In this document: positions 10,458-21,490 of the stretch, one piece after another | How the letters are laid out: each line of letters begins with the position of its first letter | Position numbering within the stretch: the first letter of the stretch is position 1 | Origin: Rotaria sordida | Taxonomy: Eukaryota > Rotifera > Eurotatoria > Philodinida > Philodinidae | Assembly: GCA_905250125.1 (NCBI GenBank) | Contig: CAJNOL010000160.1 | Coordinates: 141,987-205,986 of the forward strand | Length of the DNA: 64,000 nt | Direction: 5' to 3' | Translations under genes and position numbers: made by a program | The notes under the pieces: model-generated | Seen by the model: only the letters and a program-made list of their open reading frames with translations | Told to the model about the DNA's origin: nothing | Databases searched by the model: none

Positions 10458-13400
10458 TTAAAATGTCGATAATCGTTCATTTTCTAAATATTTTGCTCTT
10501 GCTTGAAAAATTTTCCATTTCATTTTTTCTTCTAAATCCATAAAACCATTCGATGCAAGAATACTTGAAATACTACATTGAGATAATTTATTTAGAATAA
10601 CTTCACAAGCAATTCTATCATCAATAAGTAAAAATTCACGAAACCAGATACATAAAATATCAAGAATCGATGAAATTGATAAACGTATTCCATCATCTTG
10701 TTCAATAAATTCACCACCATTTGGATACATATTTATATATTCAAGTTTTGATAAATAAAGTAATATAAATGTTCGACATGCTGACGAAATAAAATTTAAT
10801 TCAAAACGATGGGCTAGAATATGAAAAATACTTTTTTTAAATAGCTAACAATATTATACCTTGAATGTTTTTTCTAAGAAGGGAAGTAGGAGATTCCAGG
10901 ATTCATTATAATTTCTTAGGATCCTTCCTTGAGTATGGCTCTAAGAGTTTATTTGGAGATTTTATCTGCGTAATAACAGTTTTTCATGTTGATTTTTTTC
11001 TTTCATTCGTTAGTGACGTGATTTCGAAAAAGAAACATACTCTTATCTCTGAATTCGGACCTTTCTTTGAGCTAATTTTTATCTAACTAGTTGTCCATAA
11101 AGAATGGACGTCTCAGTGTTTTGCGTATATTTCGATGGTATTAAAACGTGAAGAAGCAATTTTTTTAAAGATACATCTTTTAATTATCTACAATCGTATG
11201 TATTTCAACTAATTCGAATCTGATTCGACGACGAAACAGATATCTTTAAAAACTATAACTTTCAAAAAACAAGTCTTTCTCAAGTTTTGTTCTACACGCT
11301 TTAACTCTCGAGCAAGTTTTTTCAGTTTCTCAATCGATGTGAACCAACAAACGACAAAAAATATCAAGGTAATGAAATAGTTTAAAAGTTTCACAGTTGA
11401 GTTATTTGTCTCTGAATAAACATTATCATCAATACACAAAAATGTATGCTAATGTGATTGCTATTCATATGTGAATCTGTGAGCATAATTTTATCCTAAT
11501 TTCTAAAAATCTTCAGAAACTTAAGCAGGTACATATCGTGGCTGTGAAGTCGATACATTACAGAGTACTGAGCATTTAACGAGCATCTTTCGAAATTATT
11601 GAAAACTTTGACCAACTTGAACGAAGTCATAATGATAATTCCACATATGGATAGTAATAACATTAGCATACAATTTCGTGTATTAACAATAATATTTATT
11701 CAGAGACAAATAAATCAACTTTGAAATTTTTAAAATACATTATTATTGATATGTTTTTATCGTTTATTGGTTGACACCCATTAAGAGACTAGAGAAAAAA
11801 AAATTACTCAAGAGTTAAAGCATATAGAACAAAAATTGACAAAAAGTTCTTTTGAAAGTTGTGAATTTTAGACATCTGTTTCATCGTCGAATCCTAATCG
11901 AATCAGTTGAAATATATAAGATTATAGATAATTAAAAGGTACATTTTTAAAAAAAATGTTGCTTCTTCACATTTTTTAATACTATTGAAATATATGTAAA
12001 ATACTGAAAGATCCGTTCTTTATAGACCATCCGTTATATTGAGTTACTTTAGATATCTTACAAAACTCAATCGAATAGATCTTGGTTCCACCGAGTTATT
12101 ATTGAAAAATTAACGTTAGCAATATGACACGAAAATGACAAATGTTTTCACTGTGTCCGTTTCGATTTACAAATTCTGTCGGTTTAAACAATTTCTCTAA
12201 AAACTAAATAGTACGTTTTGCGAAGGACTCTTCGGGCTCCAAAATCTCTATGTGAGGCTTTTCCTAAACACGCTTAGATGTTTCAAAAAATTGATTTTAT
12301 TTGTGTTTAGCAATCTGAATGCGTGTGAAATTAGAAATGAAAAATCCTTCGTGAGGATCGCAAGATGATATCAGCATCAAAAGTGTCATTCTGGGATAAG
12401 GGTGGATCTCTGAAAAATCATTTTTTTGGAAGTATTTTTTTGAACTCTGATCTTGCTGAAAATTTCATCATAGATATAGTTCATCGTATAGAGCTTATTC
12501 TAAAATTCTTGAACTTCTCCGTCATAAGGTTAAAAATTTATTTGCTAATTACATTGTAGTTAATTAACTAGTTCAGTTTCTTCTAATGAAGAAATTATGA
12601 AAAAAACATACTATTGAACATGTTCTATTCATAGTTGACGTACGGTACTAGATTTTCCTGTAATAGAAATACATCAAACGAGGAAATCTTTCTAACTCGA
12701 ATATTTCTTTTGACTTAAAAATCAGTGAACAATAGATTATCGACTATACTGATTCTAAATATGAGCATGAAATTTGTTGATAGGTCTTACAAGATCTACT
12801 TTTGTGGAACATTAGTTTTCTTGAGCGAAAACCTCTGTTCACCAATATAATTTTCTGATCTATCTCAATTATAGAGGGCATCGAGTTGGTATAAAAAACC
12901 TACTTTATGACATTTTGAAGTGCTAAATGAGACGCAGAGAAATGAGTTTTATTTTTTCGCTAGATCCTTACTAGTGTCTTGCAACCGGATTGGTACCCGA
13001 ATCCGACCCTGCAATATATAAGGTCTCGACATTTCAAAATATTTTCACTTTTTTCGGACTGCTAATTTATATAAAAGCATAGGAATGAAAATCTGAGCGA
13101 TTTATTGTATTTGAGAATAGGTCATAGAAGTAGAAAGCGATTTTATTTTATTAGAAAAATTCGTTTTTAATGAAAACTCATCTATAGATAATGATAAACA
13201 ATATGACGAAATAACTCAAGACATGATGAGGAAAATGAATTATCAAAAAAACAAAAAATGAACATGTATTCTCGTGATGGAAAAAATCACTCGTGTATGT
13301 ATTCACAATTATGGCATTTGGCACTAACATTATGTTCCATTCCAGCGTCATTAGCATCAAGCAAATGTATGCTTAATGAAATTAATCGGATTTTACAAGC

Positions 13401-14348
13401 AAAAAGACACCAAATGAATCTTGAATCACTAGCTTTTTTTTAATGAAATTTGAGAAGATCTCATTTCTTTTTGTTACTGTTTATGGAAGAAACTAAATGA
13501 TATATTTTTTCATATAAAATAAAAGTTTGAAAATTATACTGCGACTATAAAAGTATCTGTCGAATGTCGATTAAGTCCGGTCTGATGCCGAGTATAAAAA
13601 AGTACCAGTCTGGGTTCGATTGCGAAAAGTCATACCCATGCAAGATACTAATTCCTTACTGAAATTGAGTCTGTGGTTTTGTCTTACTTTGCTACGAGTA
13701 GGGGTTAAACTGACATATTCTCACGTAGGTTTTTGCTATTTGCGAAGTCAATACGACAAGTTTTCACTCTAATAACCATATCGGAGGAGTCCTAGATCAA
13801 CACAGTCGATGATCTATTGTCCACTGATTTTGAAACCAAAAGCAATTTTCAAGTTGAGAAGACTCTAGCGTAAGAACTTATTACCAAGAATGAGTAATAT
13901 CGTCACATTATCATTATTAATTGTACATCGAAATTGTGGATATAAAAATTGAAGTAATTCAATCATTTCATTAGGTGATACATCAAGAATTTCAATTGAA
14001 TCAATATTTTCATCTTGAAAATACGAGTGAAAAATTTTTGATCCAGCAGCTAATACACTTTTATCAACATATAATTCTTTATCTAAATGATAATGTTTTA
14101 TATAAATAAATTTTATATCTAAATCTATGTAAAATACCTTGAACAACAAGTATTAAATCACTAAAAGGATGTGATTGAAAGAAAAATTCTTCAGCTGAAT
14201 GTTTTATCATATGAATATTCGTATCAATAGTTTTCATTCGTTTTAATGATTGATTTGAATCCATTTGTTTACTTTTATTTTCAATGAAAATTGATTTTTT
14301 ACAATCACCATCAACATTAAATCCAGATAAAATTTCTGAAGAAATCAT
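10458..14348 (-). CDS. BTB/POZ-domain protein, 3 exons
   Basis: Exons 14138-14348, 13885-14082 and 10458-10813 (minus strand) join in phase to about 254 residues. After a basic, low-complexity leader (residues 1-50) comes a BTB fold: HPFSDLILVVQ, then the split DKELYVDKSVLAAGSKIFHS, the acidic strand SIEILDVSPNEMIELLQFLY, and LLILAHRFELNF. This is the canonical order V..D..F.aHr.vLaa.S.yF...l.d.s...f..lL.flYt. The tail of about 75 residues (LSISSILDILCIWF to NERLSTF) is helical-looking and resembles the region after the BTB in animal BTB proteins; I see no kelch or MATH domain. Such proteins are often substrate adaptors for cullin-3 ligases, but that role is inferred from the family only. The second intron is 3.07 kb and packed with inverted repeats; the first is only 55 bp. 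Confidence 0.75.
11085..12035. repeat. Large foldback element inside the BTB intron
   Basis: Arms of about 360 bp (11085-11450 and 11670-12035) are reverse complements. For example CGTGAAGAAGCAA at 11147 pairs with TTGCTTCTTCACA at 11958, and CTGAATAAACATTAT pairs with ATAATATTTATTCAG. The loop is about 220 bp. It is non-coding. The remainder of the intron (12036-13884) shows only AT-rich DNA and short non-credible frames. Confidence 0.8.
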
Positions 14349-14478
14349 TGATAGAAGAACAAAAGAATGAGTAAAGCGCCAAAAGCTAATATTCTTTTTT
14401 TTTTTTGTTTTATTTTTTTTTATGATTTTTTTAAAATAAACATGTACATGAATCGACGATTATTATCTTTATGGATTC
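14349..14478. promoter_or_regulatory. Short divergent spacer between the BTB gene and the next gene
   Basis: Only about 130 bp separate the BTB start codon (minus) from the next plausible ATG on the plus strand (14479). The stretch contains a long T/A run (14395-14430). If both genes are real, this is a candidate bidirectional promoter. Confidence 0.35.
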
Positions 14479-17400
14479 ATGTTATCATTAATTCAAGTTA
14501 TGAAGACGATTGCTACATTTTTCAATAACTATCGTATCAATCGAAATGTTTATAATATTAATACAAATACAACAATAGATCGAATTGAATGTGAACGAAA
14601 TGTATGCGAAAAAGAATTACATAGATTAAAATATGGACTTGAGAATTTATTAAAAAATAAAACTCATAAAAATTTTCAAATACGAAAGACAAATTGGATA
14701 GATCAATGTTGGTCATGTTGTCGTCGATGTACTCGTAATAGAAATCATAGTAATACATATATGAATAAGCATCGCGATGGTTATCATTCTACAAGCCAAT
14801 CTTCATTCTTTAGGTCCGATGCTCATTATGATGATATAACGAATAATCGAATAGTTTTTAGATAAGTTCCGGTTAGAAATTTTGCTTCAGTTTTTATTTG
14901 AGAGTAGCAAAATAATCTCTGAAGAATTCAAAAAATTAATTTGGGCAGAAAATTTTTGTATTTTTACTATTACGGTTTGAAACTAAAATTTGGAATCTTT
15001 ATTTATATGTCAACTTATAGATCAAAAGCTACCTTACAAAATGCATTCTATTTTTCCATAAGGCACCTCAATATTCGTCTTTTTGTGAATACTCATTTTT
15101 TGAAAAACCACCCACTGTATTACATTGAAAGGAGTTCTTAAAAAAATGCTTGGGTAAAAGCTACAGTTTAGCTCAACATAATATTTTGTAGAGATGTGTT
15201 CATTCTACAAACCGATCGGTTTCGACATTTTTTTAGCATATTCAAAAAAGTTACATAAAAATCTATTGACTCACCATTAAAAATAATTTTTCATGTCTTT
15301 CCAAAAAGCTATCATTACCCTTGAACAAAATTTCTAGGCGTATATTTGAAGCGAGCACAAACTCATCTAAAATACTTTCTCACGAGTCAAAAGTGAGAAA
15401 ATATTTTATCTAAAAACTTTGCAATCATTTGTTTTATGTTAATAAACTATTGGTATATTTTTGTTTTTAGTGATTCATTTGTTTCTAAGTCTTCAGTACC
15501 TTACAATGGTTGGAAGAAATATGATTTAAAACGAAAAATTGCAAATTTTCTAACAAGCAAAATTGCTACTATTGATCCAACTTGTAAATCGATACTTTTC
15601 AAAATTCTTGAAGGAAAAATATTAGATTGTCTTTCTAATGGTCAAAAGTAATCTTTTGTTTTTTTTTTTATTAAAGTCAAAATATTCTTTCGTTGAATTA
15701 TCCAGAGTTGATCAAAATCGATCAGATTCTATTAGTATTACGTCATTATCAACAAGCTATGAATCACCGTCTAATTCTTCTATATTAACTGATAATGAAT
15801 TTCGTTCTCCTCACATCGTTCTATCCCAACCATCAACTACAGACACAATATCAACCTTAAAATCAAGTTCAATATCTGCATTTCCTTATGGAACGTCAAC
15901 ATCAAATGTAGATCATACTCTAACAAGGCTAACCTCTAAAAATGGTAAAAATTATTCTTTAATCTTCTCGTACCACTCTAGGACAGTTGCTCACGAGGAT
16001 GTAGATCTTCTCCTAACCGTACTCACATACTTCCCAATCATCCATGTCATGCATCTTTTCTGGAATATTCACTTTTCGGATCAATTGCAAATGAATAGCC
16101 ATTGTATATTAATAAAGATGCTTTCTTAGAGATGTTTGATATAGTAACTGACATGATTTCTGTTTTTCTGAAGTCATTCTATTAGTCTGTGCGACTTATA
16201 TACACATGTTAGCATCCAAACTGATATGACATGCAATCTCGGATTGGACGAGGTGAATGTCAAATCCGAGATTGGATGTAATCTCAGTTTGGACACTAAA
16301 TTATATATATATATGCTTCGTTGAATATAACTTGTCGTTATATTAGAAGAATTATATCAATCAAGATTATGATGAAGATCATTCTCTCACAAGAGAAGCT
16401 GCCATAACTCAGTGGTTGTGCTGTTCAACACGTGTCTACAAGGCGCTGTGTTCAAATTTCAGTACCACCAGCCCTGAAATGATCCTGAACAAGTCACTAA
16501 CAACTGTTTGTCTCAGATCACTTGACTGATAGCATGCTGACTACATGGTGACACACATCTGCTCTCTGTAGTTAGTTAGTGTGTATGACGAGCTCAAGCA
16601 ATTGAACGCAAGAACTCTGCATCGAACTGACCTTCTCTCTACAAATAGAGCTAGTATTAGTTGTAGAGGAGATATCGGAATACTGAGTGTATCGCAAGGT
16701 ACCTAAGAGGCAGGAATATTGTTTCTTCCTTTCTCACAAGAAATTTATTCGTTTTATCATTGTATTTCATTATTTTTTCTGAAACTCATATAAAGTTTGT
16801 ATAGCAAGCAACTGTCCGTTTGCACCCTATAGGTCTACGTTTTTTTTTTATATAGATATATCGAAAGCCAATGATTATGAAAAATCTACATTGTGAGTCA
16901 ATCAAATAATAGATCATTATCATAAGCATTTATTTATCAATTTTTTTTTTTTTTATAGAAGTGTTCCTGTAGCTAAAACATTACGATCAAGTGATATTTT
17001 ATTAGATATTTTAATTGATTATGGTTATATATATTTTTTTTTGTTTCTAGGAAAATCAAAGAAAAGAAAACACTCATCTTTAGAAAACAAGCGAACATAG
17101 AAATCGATTAACATTAAAAATCAGAAAAAGTCAAACAACAAAATTAAATAAATGATAGACATTATAAAATCTTATTTATCAAAAGATATTATCGAAACTT
17201 TTCATTCTGTTATTCTTATTCACAGTGAAAAAAAAAATGTTTTTTTTTAACAACAAATAATAAGTAATTCAGTTTTCAATTTTTTTTTTCTTCATCATAT
17301 TTCCTGCTGTGTATATAGAGATGAATGAAACAAATGTTTGTACACATATGTTTTCTTTTTATTGATTAGTCGTCAAGTAAAAAACTATGCAGAATACAGA

Positions 17401-19409
17401 GAAGTAAGTCATTACATCTGAGAATGATTTCAAAATTTAAATGACTCGTAGAAATTATTAATGATCGATTATAATCTAAAACGATTATTTAGTTATAGTT
17501 CTGTATTAATTTTAAAGAATTCTATTCTGAAGGTTCAATTTAAAGATAATTTCATTAAAAAATCGAACAAGTTAAGAGTGATATCTCTTGACAATCTACT
17601 GCTTTCAATAGAGTTAGAAGAACATACGGATCTGTATAAAATTGTATCAAAGTCTTACATCGGACTCCGACTTCGGCGAAGTCAAAACGACCATCAAGAA
17701 TTTTTTTTTGAATCAATATCGAAGTTACATCAATAAAAAAAACTAAATATTTTTACTCTTACATAGTAAAAACTTTATTTTTAATATGTTTGACCAATGA
17801 TCGAAAATACATGAGATACATAAGCTTGAAGGAAAAAAAGCACCAGAGAGACATTCTCATTAACAAGTAACACAAAAAGAAATATATACGTCAATCAACA
17901 AAAAAAAATTCTCGGAGTCAGAGCTGCAGGGAAGAAAATTTTTCATATCAAAAAGTTTGACTTAACAATATAAGGTTCTAAATTGAATGAAGAATTTAGT
18001 AACTCATTATAATCATAAAAGAGATTAATTTTGAACTGAATAGTTTGAATTAATAATTTATAAAAATTACTTTTTTGCATTTTTCTGTATGAATTACAAT
18101 CCAAATAATGAGTGACTCATAATAAATGGCTACATATTGCACTGCATATTTTTATCTCTAAATACGGTTTAAAAAAAATAGAATGTGCCACAAGATACAG
18201 CATGAAAAGCTTATTTTTTATTTCATCAATTAGTGAATCATAGTTTTTAACTTTATCCCATTACATATTATTGGTGATAGCATCCCACACGTAATAATCC
18301 AAAACATTGAGATCAGAACTATTTGATGACCATCTAGGATTGTCTATAAAATGCATAAGACTTTCTTTACACCATGCCAGTAATTCCTGATGTGTATGTG
18401 ACATAGCGTTGTCTTGTTGGCAGGTGAAATCGTTGTCTAGGAGTCGTTCGTTTTCAAATTATGCTTGTAGAAGAAGGCTCTAGGACAGTTGCTCGTCAGA
18501 TCACTTGCTCACATGAGTGTGGATGAAGAGAAGAATCATGCCAGCATCCACACTTACACCCACGAGCAATTCTCTTGCTTTCGTGGAAGAATAACTTCAA
18601 TATAATTTTCATTTGATAATATTTTATCAGATTTAAATAATAATGGGAGATGTCAGATCATTTTTAGATGCATCTAAACATTTCATAATTCTTTTTGGTT
18701 TATATTTTCTTGTTTGTCTACTTCTTGTCAATTTGCAGCATAAAAACGTTCTAATGAGAAATATTTTTCGTCAATAAATAGGATTCTCTTCAACCGATGA
18801 TGTAAAAAAAGGGAATTAATCGTTTACCAAAAAAAATTTTTTTTTTTCTAAAATGTATTTAGAGATTAAAATATGAAATGCAAAATACAGCCATTTATTA
18901 TGGATCACTCTTTATTTCGTGAGATGATTGTTGCACATTTTACTATATTGATTTCCAACCTTTTAAATATAAAAAAGAAGTCTTGATATTTCTATGCTAT
19001 TTACTAGTAAAAAGTAATTGTTCTTCTTAAGAAGAAAATATGATTTTCTTTATGAATCGGATAAGTTCGATCCAATTTGATACACAAACAGTATCAACTT
19101 ATTTTCTTCTTTCTATTGTTGAAAGCTAAAAAACGCCAAGATTATAGTAGTAAGATTAGTAACAAGTTTGGTTTCAAAAAAAAAAAAACAAGAATTATCT
19201 TATCTATGAACTTTTTCTCTATAAAAATAGAAATTTATGTTTTTTTTTCTTTTTCTAATAAAAACTTTGTCTTATATTTTCTTTCTAGTTCTATTACATG
19301 GCATCGTAATGATGTGATTATTGCCATATGTATATTTGCTATAATGATTTGTTCAGGTTTTATAATAGGTCTTATGTATGGTATGTTAGCTGCATCACTC
19401 ACCAATTGA
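14479..19409 (+). CDS. Unrecognised gene, scattered exons with C-terminal membrane segment (model uncertain)
   Basis: Several open stretches have gene-like codon use. 14479-14865 starts MLSLIQVMKTIATFF and carries a Cys/Arg patch (WIDQCWSCCRRCTR). 15493-15647 includes YNGWKKYDLKRKIANFLTS. 15706-15944 is Ser/Thr-rich and follows its predecessor across a clean 58-bp intron. A T-rich acceptor at 16957 precedes VPVAKTLRSSDILLDILIDY. A short exon-like stretch at 17371-17402 reads RQVKNYAEYRE before GTAAGT. The last, at 19289-19409, encodes a single membrane span (VIIAICIFAIMICSGFIIG) and a stop. I could not join all pieces in one phase, so the set may be two genes or one partly broken gene. The interior is interrupted by a SINE and a mariner. 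No family is recognised. Confidence 0.3.
16400..16700 (+). mobile_element. tRNA-derived SINE, copy 1
   Basis: The head resembles a tRNA: TAACTCAGTGG at 16405-16415 fits the RNA polymerase III A box, and GTGTTCAAATTTC at 16448-16460 fits the B box, about 33 bp apart as in tRNA genes. The following TGAAATGATCC..GAACAAGTCACTAAC recurs at 29.55 kb, showing a dispersed family. The 3' limit is not defined by a clear tail. Confidence 0.6.
18261..18440 (-). pseudogene. Mariner transposase, C-terminal catalytic fragment
   Basis: An open stretch of 59 codons ending in TAA contains FTCQQDNAMSHT (second catalytic Asp) and, 37 residues on, the Asp in SSDLNVLDYYVWD (third catalytic Asp). This spacing marks a D37D mariner-type DDD transposase. 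There is no start codon or full N-terminus, so it is a remnant. Confidence 0.85.
18728..18796 (-). pseudogene. Mariner transposase fragment with the first catalytic Asp
   Basis: A short open stretch reads ILFIDEKYFSLE, the classic first-Asp motif of mariner transposases (FtDEK.F). It then hits a stop. It lies upstream of the C-terminal fragment in the correct order on the minus strand, confirming a single decayed gene. Confidence 0.8.
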
Positions 19410-20684
19410 ATACAACATCGTTTAATGTTTATAAAATTTAAATATGATTTATATTTTCTTTTTCTACAATTTAATAAATAAATAATTGTTGATGTGAATT
19501 ATTCATATTTTACAATTAATATTTAGAAAAAATATTGATTTACTATGCTGTTGTAACTCTAACACGATCGCCTAACATACGTGTAGATCATAATCAGTTT
19601 CATCATACTATTATAAGTGCACAATACCATATGAAACTGCTCATCTTCTAAATATGTTCTACTTAAGATAAGTAGAGTATGCTAATAATATCTATCAGTT
19701 ACACCGAACTATTATTTATGTGAATAGAACATCCTGAAGTGCATCTGAACGTTTGTTGATTACATAGGATTTGCTCAAACCTCAGTGAGATACATTGTTA
19801 TATTATAGTTCATAACCTTTAATCGAATCATGCCCTTTTAAAGTATATATTAGGAACACTTATTGCAGCATATTAATCATATCAGTTAATCATACACAAT
19901 TATTGTTTTTATCTAAAGTAGTTCACAGTATATGAGAGTGCTAAATAGTGATGCATGATTTCAAACACTTCAAAGATAGTGAATGATAAGGTCATGAAAA
20001 AAGTACTAGATAAATCTAGTGCAAAGTAATTCCTTCGGTATTTGTTCTTCTTGTAATTAAGGCTTCACATGTTCATAATATAAACTAGTAACAATTTCAT
20101 GTGTCATATTTATTTTATTAATGTAGGTCCACAGGGGTTCCAGGTGGATAACAAGTGGCAGTGTTAATATTAAATCAGTTCTTGTCTCGATTTATCAATG
20201 GGCGATAGTAAATTACAAAGAATAATTGTTCGAATAGATTTTTAAATCTAATTAGATGAACATTAATATTATCTATATTGATAAATATTTTTTGTAAGAT
20301 CATGATTATATTTAAGTAATAATGATACTAGATTTTTTTTTTGCTGTTGAATATAATATGTTTGAGTATTATTTGAATTAGTTAATTAAAATGAAGAAAG
20401 AATTATATGAAATATAATTTAACATTGACATTAGTATAGAAGATTTTGTTCATTACATACTTATTTTTTCATTTATAATTTTTAATTAAAATTTTTTGAT
20501 TTTTTATATAATCAATATAATGATTAATAAGAATACAGAAAAACTTGTTTGATATACATTCATTAATAGAAATAGAATTAAAATAAAGCAGAATCGTTAT
20601 TTCAGATTAATAATTCTTTGTTTTTAAAGATTATTAATATATCATTAAAAAATATCTTACAAGAAAACACCTCAACCATTTCCG
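19410..20684. other. Gene-free AT-rich region
   Basis: I see no coding exon, RNA gene or structured repeat. The segment near 20130-20165 (GGTTCCAGGTGGATAACAAG) vaguely resembles 45100 (CCCAGGTTGACAACAAG), possibly relics of one repeat. Confidence 0.35.
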
Positions 20685-21490
20685 AGTTTTCGGCTTTAAT
20701 TAACTTCCATTGATACTTAGAAAACTCTAAAAGCATCCGTGCTCATGACTCTTTATTTCTGAGATATATTTAAAATCATGCCGAAGAAAAAAAAATATTT
20801 TTCTTTCATTTTTGAAATGTATGGTATTTTTTGTCATCAAAATAAGTCTAAATCAACATTTCTATAGTCAGCTCGAATAATAATTTATTTACTGCAGTAA
20901 TCATAAATTCATGGTTTTGCTAACATTCACAATATTAAAATGATAATTGTGTAAGACTTATTGATTTTTTGATATTCCGAGAAAGAAAGACAAATAGAAA
21001 AGAACAACCGTCGATACTTTTTGATCACATATATATATATATATCATGTTCGTGTAAGAGAAAAATACTTGACACGTATAATAATTATATGGGCAAAGTA
21101 TTTCTCTCTGACATGAATATAATGCAAATATGATCAAAAAGTATCGGCGGTTTGTTTTTTTTTTTCTTTTCTATTTTTCTTTCTTTCTCTGGAATATCGT
21201 AAGTCACTAGGTCTTATGCAATTATAATAATTTGATATTCTGAATGTTAGTAGACCATGAATTTATGATTACTATAGCAAATAAACTATTATTCGAACTG
21301 ACAATAAAACACTAACTTTGATGGCAAAATAAATATATACATTTCAAAAATGAGAAAAAAAAAACACAGGTGTTTTTTCTACGACACTATTTAAAAAGCA
21401 TATCTCGGAAATGAAGAATCACAAGCACGAATGTTTCTAGAGTTTTCTTAGTGTTACTGAGATCTAATTAAAGCTAAAAGTTCGAAGTTA
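20685..21490. repeat. Foldback element of about 800 bp
   Basis: Imperfect inverted arms of about 380 bp meet near 21080. Paired landmarks are TAGAAAACTCTAAAAGCAT with ATGTTTCTAGAGTTTTCTTA, and GATACTTTTTGATCA with TGATCAAAAAGTATC. It is non-coding. Confidence 0.8.

Larger units (their letters stand above)
18108..18912 (-). mobile_element. Decayed mariner (D37D-like) transposon, TA-flanked
   Basis: The 805-bp element is bounded by inverted repeats of about 70 bp. Both ends read GAGTGA..CATAATAAATGGCT, then TGCA..CATATTTT.ATCTCTAAATAC, and each is preceded by TA (18106-18107 and 18913-18914), the expected target duplication. Transposase remnants lie on the minus strand. It sits between the exons of the unrecognised gene at 14.5-19.4 kb. 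Position 18461-18600, between the transposase pieces, is GC-richer and contains a motif (CTCTAGGACAGTTGCTC) also seen at 15976, probably a later insertion. Confidence 0.85.

Noticed and set aside
12365..12559. 64-residue plus-strand frame in the BTB intron
   Set aside because: Intronic, repeat-rich surroundings, no recognisable domain.
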